A stretch of DNA of 34,072 nt from a virus, in IMG/VR virus record IMGVR_UViG_3300023301_000048, positions 1-34,072 of that record; one strand, written 5' to 3'. The translations under genes were made by a program, and so were the position numbers. Under the pieces are notes generated by a model. The model was not told the DNA's origin. It saw only the letters and a program-made list of their open reading frames with translations, and did not search any database. Of the stretch, positions 30,989-34,072 are shown in pieces (positions within the stretch are counted from its first letter, which is position 1; each line of letters starts with the position of its first letter).

Positions 30989-31992
30989 TGGCTACCGAAG
31001 CACGCGTTTACAACGCTACAGGCGATCGCACGTCCGACCCTGCTACGTTTTCTTTCTGGGATCCCGTCTTGCAGAAGACGTTCGTCCTAGAGCTTGACTC
31101 AACGAATCCGCTTATACCTGTCAATGCCGTTGTTACGGTTCCTCCGCTTCAATACACGCGCAACGCGGTAACAACCACGGTGACGCGCGACACAACAACG
31201 CCAGCCAGCAATCGACCGCTCCCTGTGGAGCTTCTCGCAGGTGATTCGCTTGGTCCGGTTGCTGTTGGCATCGGCACCTCGAACAGCTCAACGATGCGCG
31301 TTCACGTCGGCAATGGCTCGTCGATAGATGTGAGCGTGCCAGGGACTGTCTCGGTACTTCTCGGAGATTCCTCCGGCAACGGAGTCACCTCTACGCTTGT
31401 CGGGGCGAAGAGAAGCCTGGACGTCAACGTCGCTGCGAGCGCTCTTCCTGCTGGCGCAGCGACCGAAACCACGCTTGCGGCAATCAACACAAAGTTTCCT
31501 GCGCAAGGGCAAGCGTTGGCGGTCGCATCCACGCCAGTGGTGCTTACAGCAGCCCAGATAACCACGCTTACTCCACAAACCAACGCGTTGACTGATACAC
31601 AACTTCGCGCAACGGCATTACCTATTAGCGGCACTGTGGCTGTAACCGGGGTGGCGACCGAAACTACACTCGCAGCATTAAACACAAAGATTCCTGCACA
31701 GGGACAAGCACTTGCTGCTGCGTCTATTCCAGTAGTTCTTACCGCTGCACAGATAACTACGCTAACTCCACAGACGAACGCATTGACTGATACGCAACTA
31801 CGAGCAACTGCGGTTCCTACTCGGAGTGGGTTAGGTATTCCTATTCACGATGCACTTGCATATACATCGGCGGCAACAACTGACACGTACGTTTATCGTA
31901 CTGGCGGTATAGCAGGGTCTATCGTAGCAACCGTTGTCATGTCATACACCGACGCAACCAAAGCAGTTCTTACTACAGTTGTGAGGACATAA
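30988..31992 (+). CDS. Fibre-type structural protein with 65-residue tandem repeat (334 aa)
   Basis: ATG 30988 overlaps the previous stop (TAATG). The Thr/Val/Ala-rich, low-charge sequence is typical of trimeric fibre or spike stems. Residues 159-212 and 224-277 are a tandem repeat (period 65 residues) sharing LTAAQITTLTPQTNALTDTQ with five substitutions in about 54 positions. The C-terminal part (SGLGIPIHDALAYTSAATTD, then VVMSYTDATKAVL) forms strands. It precedes the tail-fibre gene and probably belongs to the same host-binding assembly. Confidence 0.6.
   Translation: MATEARVYNATGDRTSDPATFSFWDPVLQKTFVLELDSTNPLIPVNAVVTVPPLQYTRNAVTTTVTRDTTTPASNRPLPVELLAGDSLGPVAVGIGTSNSSTMRVHVGNGSSIDVSVPGTVSVLLGDSSGNGVTSTLVGAKRSLDVNVAASALPAGAATETTLAAINTKFPAQGQALAVASTPVVLTAAQITTLTPQTNALTDTQLRATALPISGTVAVTGVATETTLAALNTKIPAQGQALAAASIPVVLTAAQITTLTPQTNALTDTQLRATAVPTRSGLGIPIHDALAYTSAATTDTYVYRTGGIAGSIVATVVMSYTDATKAVLTTVVRT
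31459..31818 (+). repeat. Coding tandem repeat, 195-nt period
   Basis: Two units starting at 31459 and 31654 encode nearly the same peptide with heavily altered codons: by eye about 28 of 55 codons differ synonymously and only 5 change the residue. The second unit is richer in A and T at third positions. Confidence 0.8.
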
Positions 31993-31995
31993 CCC

Positions 31996-32970
31996 ATGCC
32001 AAATACTACTAAACTTGTTTTCAATCCACTGTCTGGCGAATTTGATACGGTCGTGGATGTAGTTGGACTCGATAAGCTAGCAACTGGAGCCCTTCCAACA
32101 GCCATCACAATAGCTTCAGCGAACATCGTAGACGGCTCAATCGTAAACATCGACATCAACGCTTCAGCAGCCATCGCCCGCACGAAGCTAGCCTCAGGTT
32201 CTAACTCCCACGTCATAATCAATGATGGCTCTGGCGTACTCTCAAGCGAAGCCCAACTAGCCATTTCTCGAGGAGGAACCAACCTCAGCGCGCTAGGGAC
32301 TGCACTTCAAGTCTTACGCGTTAACGCGGGCGCTACAGCACTGGAGTACGCGGCTGCGGGCGGAGACGTTAGCGGCGCTGCATCTTCAGTCGACAGCGAA
32401 ATAGTCCTGTTCAGTTCCACTACAGGCAAGGTGCTCAAGCGTGCTACGGGAACGGGCTACGCTAAGGTCACATCGGGCGTGCTGCAAACCCCTGTCGCCA
32501 CGATTCCATCGAATGACGTACTCGGGCGCACTGACGGCGTAACTCCTACCGCAGGAAGATTGGGGGAAATTCTCACCGGCACATGCAACCGTACGTTTTC
32601 TACCAATACGAATGGTTCTGCATGGTGGGCTTTAAATGCCTCTGTCACAGAGTGTTCAATAAACTCTGGGGTGTGGTTAGTTAGTTGGTATATAACTATT
32701 GACGTAACTAGCGGAACAACTACTGCCAGAAGGAACGCAATCCTTACAACCGACACATCAGACGGCGGTCCGACATTTCAGGTTGGCACTACCAATATTG
32801 AGTTTCTGACATCAACCTCGCCCGTTGGCTCAGAATCGCGAGCAACGACACAAGTAGTAAACGTCCCCGCAGCGACGACATATAATCTGCGCGGTAAGAT
32901 TCTAGTGAACACGCACACTAGTTTCAGCGGGAGCTACACATTTAACGTGCAAGCAGTCCGCATCGCATAA
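31996..32970 (+). CDS. Tail fibre protein
   Basis: The N-terminal third has phage fibre repeats: ASANIVDGSIVNIDINASAA, AIARTKLASGSN, then AISRGGTNLSALGTALQVLR and NAGATALEYAAAGGD, where 'GGTnl..lG.alqvLrvn..atalEY' is a common fibre linker. The C-terminal 130 residues form a Thr/Ser-rich beta domain (STNTNGSAWWALNASVTECS to FSGSYTFNVQAVRIA), the likely receptor-binding tip. GAGG lies 9 nt before ATG 31996. Base use is AT-richer than the head genes, as often in exchanged host-range genes. Confidence 0.8.
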   Translation: MPNTTKLVFNPLSGEFDTVVDVVGLDKLATGALPTAITIASANIVDGSIVNIDINASAAIARTKLASGSNSHVIINDGSGVLSSEAQLAISRGGTNLSALGTALQVLRVNAGATALEYAAAGGDVSGAASSVDSEIVLFSSTTGKVLKRATGTGYAKVTSGVLQTPVATIPSNDVLGRTDGVTPTAGRLGEILTGTCNRTFSTNTNGSAWWALNASVTECSINSGVWLVSWYITIDVTSGTTTARRNAILTTDTSDGGPTFQVGTTNIEFLTSTSPVGSESRATTQVVNVPAATTYNLRGKILVNTHTSFSGSYTFNVQAVRIA

Positions 32971-33024
32971 CTTCCCGCGCACGGTGCGGCGCTAGCAACA
33001 ACCTCGCAAGGAGTCTCCGAAGGC

Positions 33025-33210
33025 ATGTGGCTGAAGCTAGCGCCCTACATTATTACTCTAGTTCCTGAACTCGTGCGCTCTGCACTTCAGGTGTGGCGTG
33101 ACAGAGCGGCACGCAAACGCGCTGAAGCAGAAACTGAGAAACTCAAGGCTGAAAGTCTGCGAAATGTACGCGATCCCGTGGTACGCTCGAAGGAAACAAC
33201 CGCATCTTAA
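33025..33210 (+). CDS. Small N-anchored protein with charged coil (61 aa)
   Basis: An N-terminal hydrophobic segment (LAPYIITLVPELVRSALQVW) is followed by an Arg/Lys/Glu coil (RKRAEAETEKLKAESLR). This is the shape of small phage spanin- or holin-accessory proteins. AAGGAG lies 11 nt before the ATG, somewhat far. It is next to a second membrane-anchored coil protein, and together they may be a lysis pair; not proven. Confidence 0.45.
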   Translation: MWLKLAPYIITLVPELVRSALQVWRDRAARKRAEAETEKLKAESLRNVRDPVVRSKETTAS

Positions 33211-33229
33211 CCTCGTATCGGAGCGCGAT

Positions 33230-33547
33230 GTGCAGCTTAACGCGGCGCCTCAAGAAGACCCGCCAAGAACGCGCACGAGCATCGGCTCGAAGATCGCAGC
33301 GCACCTAGATGTCGGCACAATTGTTACAGCAATCATCGGATTCCTGATGGTAACGCTCATCCAAAGTGGCGTCGGGAAGCTCGACAAATTGACCGACCAG
33401 GTATCGCAGCTCAACGAGCGCATGGCGGCAATCGTGACGCGCACGGAGTACCAGAAGGAAACAGACGGCGCGCAGAACGTTATGATCAACCGCCACGACG
33501 AACGCATCCAGGCGCTCGAAGGCCTCTACTCAAAACGTGGCCGCTGA
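33230..33547 (+). CDS. Single-span membrane protein with coiled coil, spanin- or holin-like (105 aa)
   Basis: GTG 33230 has GGAG 6 nt upstream; earlier in-frame starts (ATG 33164) overlap the preceding gene and lack a clear site. A polar N-terminus precedes one transmembrane segment (IVTAIIGFLMVTLIQSGVG) and a coiled coil (LDKLTDQVSQLNERMAAIV). A membrane-anchored coil fits an inner-membrane spanin, a holin accessory, or a DUF-type phage membrane protein. The endolysin is on the other strand at the left end, so the lysis genes would be split. Confidence 0.55.
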   Translation: MQLNAAPQEDPPRTRTSIGSKIAAHLDVGTIVTAIIGFLMVTLIQSGVGKLDKLTDQVSQLNERMAAIVTRTEYQKETDGAQNVMINRHDERIQALEGLYSKRGR

Positions 33548-33624
33548 TGGGCATGACCGAACTAGAACCAAGAATCCGCGTCATACCGGCGCGGCGCAGT
33601 CAACACGATAGCAAAGGGAACATC

Positions 33625-33897
33625 ATGGCTAACGTCGGAATCAAGGAATTGAAAGAGGCCCTCGTCTACGGATTCGCCGTCGCTGGCGCCATCCTCGCTG
33701 AAGGGAAAGATGGCTTTCAGCCTGCCGACCTCGGCAAGGTTATCGATAAGCTCTTGTCGGACGAATCCGTTGTAAAGCTCAAAGCCGCCATCGAGGGCGC
33801 TGGCGAGATTTCGGAAGAAGCCAAGAACGTCGACCTTTGGGAAGGCATCGAGCTTGGGCGTTTCGTCCTCGCCGAAGTCAAGGCGCTTTCAGCTTAA
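33625..33897 (+). CDS. Small helical phage protein (90 aa)
   Basis: ATG 33625 (MANVGIKELKEALVYGFAVA) has AAGGG 6 nt upstream; an in-frame extension to 33547 lacks a site. The helical pattern with GFQPADLGKVIDKLL, IEGAGEISEEAKNVDL and FVLAEVKAL resembles a small family of phage proteins often found beside lysis or tail genes, of unknown function. It is the last rightward gene and faces the reverse HTH gene. Confidence 0.55.
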   Translation: MANVGIKELKEALVYGFAVAGAILAEGKDGFQPADLGKVIDKLLSDESVVKLKAAIEGAGEISEEAKNVDLWEGIELGRFVLAEVKALSA

Positions 33898-33919
33898 GTA
33901 ACTCGGTTTCGTCTTCTCT

Positions 33920-34072
33920 TACGTTGGGCGCTTTGCAATCTCGCGGGGCGCTTTTTCGCGCTCTGCGCTCATCTCGTCGATGACGCGCAACGTCGAGGCA
34001 AAAACCGTGCGCTGGCCCTTTGCGATGCGGTGAACCGTGCCGCGAGCGATGCCTGAGTCGCGCTCGAACGCT
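33920..34072 (-). CDS. XRE-like helix-turn-helix regulator, 5' part outside window
   Basis: The visible C-terminal 50 residues read AFERDSGIARGTVHRIAKGQ and continue to a short charged tail ending EIAKRPT. The pattern SGIARGTVHRIAKGQRTV is the recognition part of a Cro/CI-type HTH. A DNA-binding regulator of phage genes is likely. The start and first helices lie past the right edge. Its stop is 22 nt from the convergent end of the rightward genes, with no clear terminator between. Confidence 0.7.

Noticed and set aside
1-34072. Window ends joining directly as a circular genome
   Set aside because: Joining completes the endolysin GL-x-x-RR-x-x-E motif, but then the endolysin reads 30-odd unrelated residues across the HTH gene and the HTH frame meets a stop with no start codon. 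The two cut genes are therefore probably not neighbours without missing sequence.

Overview
The window is most of a tailed double-stranded DNA bacteriophage genome (or prophage), estimated by eye at about 57-58 % G+C. The head, packaging and tail-related genes (major capsid protein, scaffold-like protein, large terminase, portal, nozzle-like tail protein, tail fibre) fit a phage. No tape-measure, tail-tube or sheath gene is visible, while three large glycine-zipper or coiled-coil internal-virion-type proteins and an 803-residue portal are present; this suggests a short-tailed (podovirus-like) particle. No DNA polymerase, RNA polymerase, integrase or tRNA gene is seen, so replication must rely on the host. 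The host cannot be named; a Gram-negative host is a guess from a single-domain GH24 endolysin.

Layout. (1) 1-1461, minus strand: an endolysin cut by the left edge, preceded by small genes including a MerR/excisionase-like HTH protein. (2) 1462-1925: a 464-bp gene-free region holding a symmetric iteron array, a candidate replication origin or partition site. (3) 1926-3503, minus: a DUF3987-type P-loop replication protein; opposite its 5' end lies a candidate terminator-ended antisense RNA. (4) 3510-3589: divergent control region with a TTGACA promoter and a palindromic operator candidate. (5) 3589-9487, plus: a tightly overlapping early operon with Sak4-like ATPase, DUF669 SSB-like protein, Gp157-like protein, DEAD/DEAH helicase, VRR-NUC nuclease and many small proteins. 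The helicase and nuclease overlap at an in-phase C CCA AAG slippery site placed so that a -1 shift would fuse the two. (6) 9474-9830, minus: a lone reverse-strand gene at the early/late border. (7) 9865-33897, plus: the late region, in an unusual order: capsid, small Gly/Ala-rich proteins, scaffold, Rha-like/TerS candidate, TerL, adaptor, nozzle, internal virion proteins, a duplicated small protein pair, portal, minor proteins, fibres, and small membrane/lysis candidates. (8) 33920-34072, minus: an XRE-like HTH gene cut by the right edge.

How it works together (inference). Sak4, the DUF669 protein, helicase and VRR-NUC form a recombination/replication module; DUF3987 plus the iterons may start or assist replication. 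Most late genes are coupled by ATGA-type overlaps. Where coupling is broken by an intergenic gap, the gap often carries a hairpin that pairs with the Shine-Dalgarno (SD) sequence of the next gene (13282, 14199, 16955, 18183, 27133). This suggests a shared translational control layer for setting the amounts of virion proteins.
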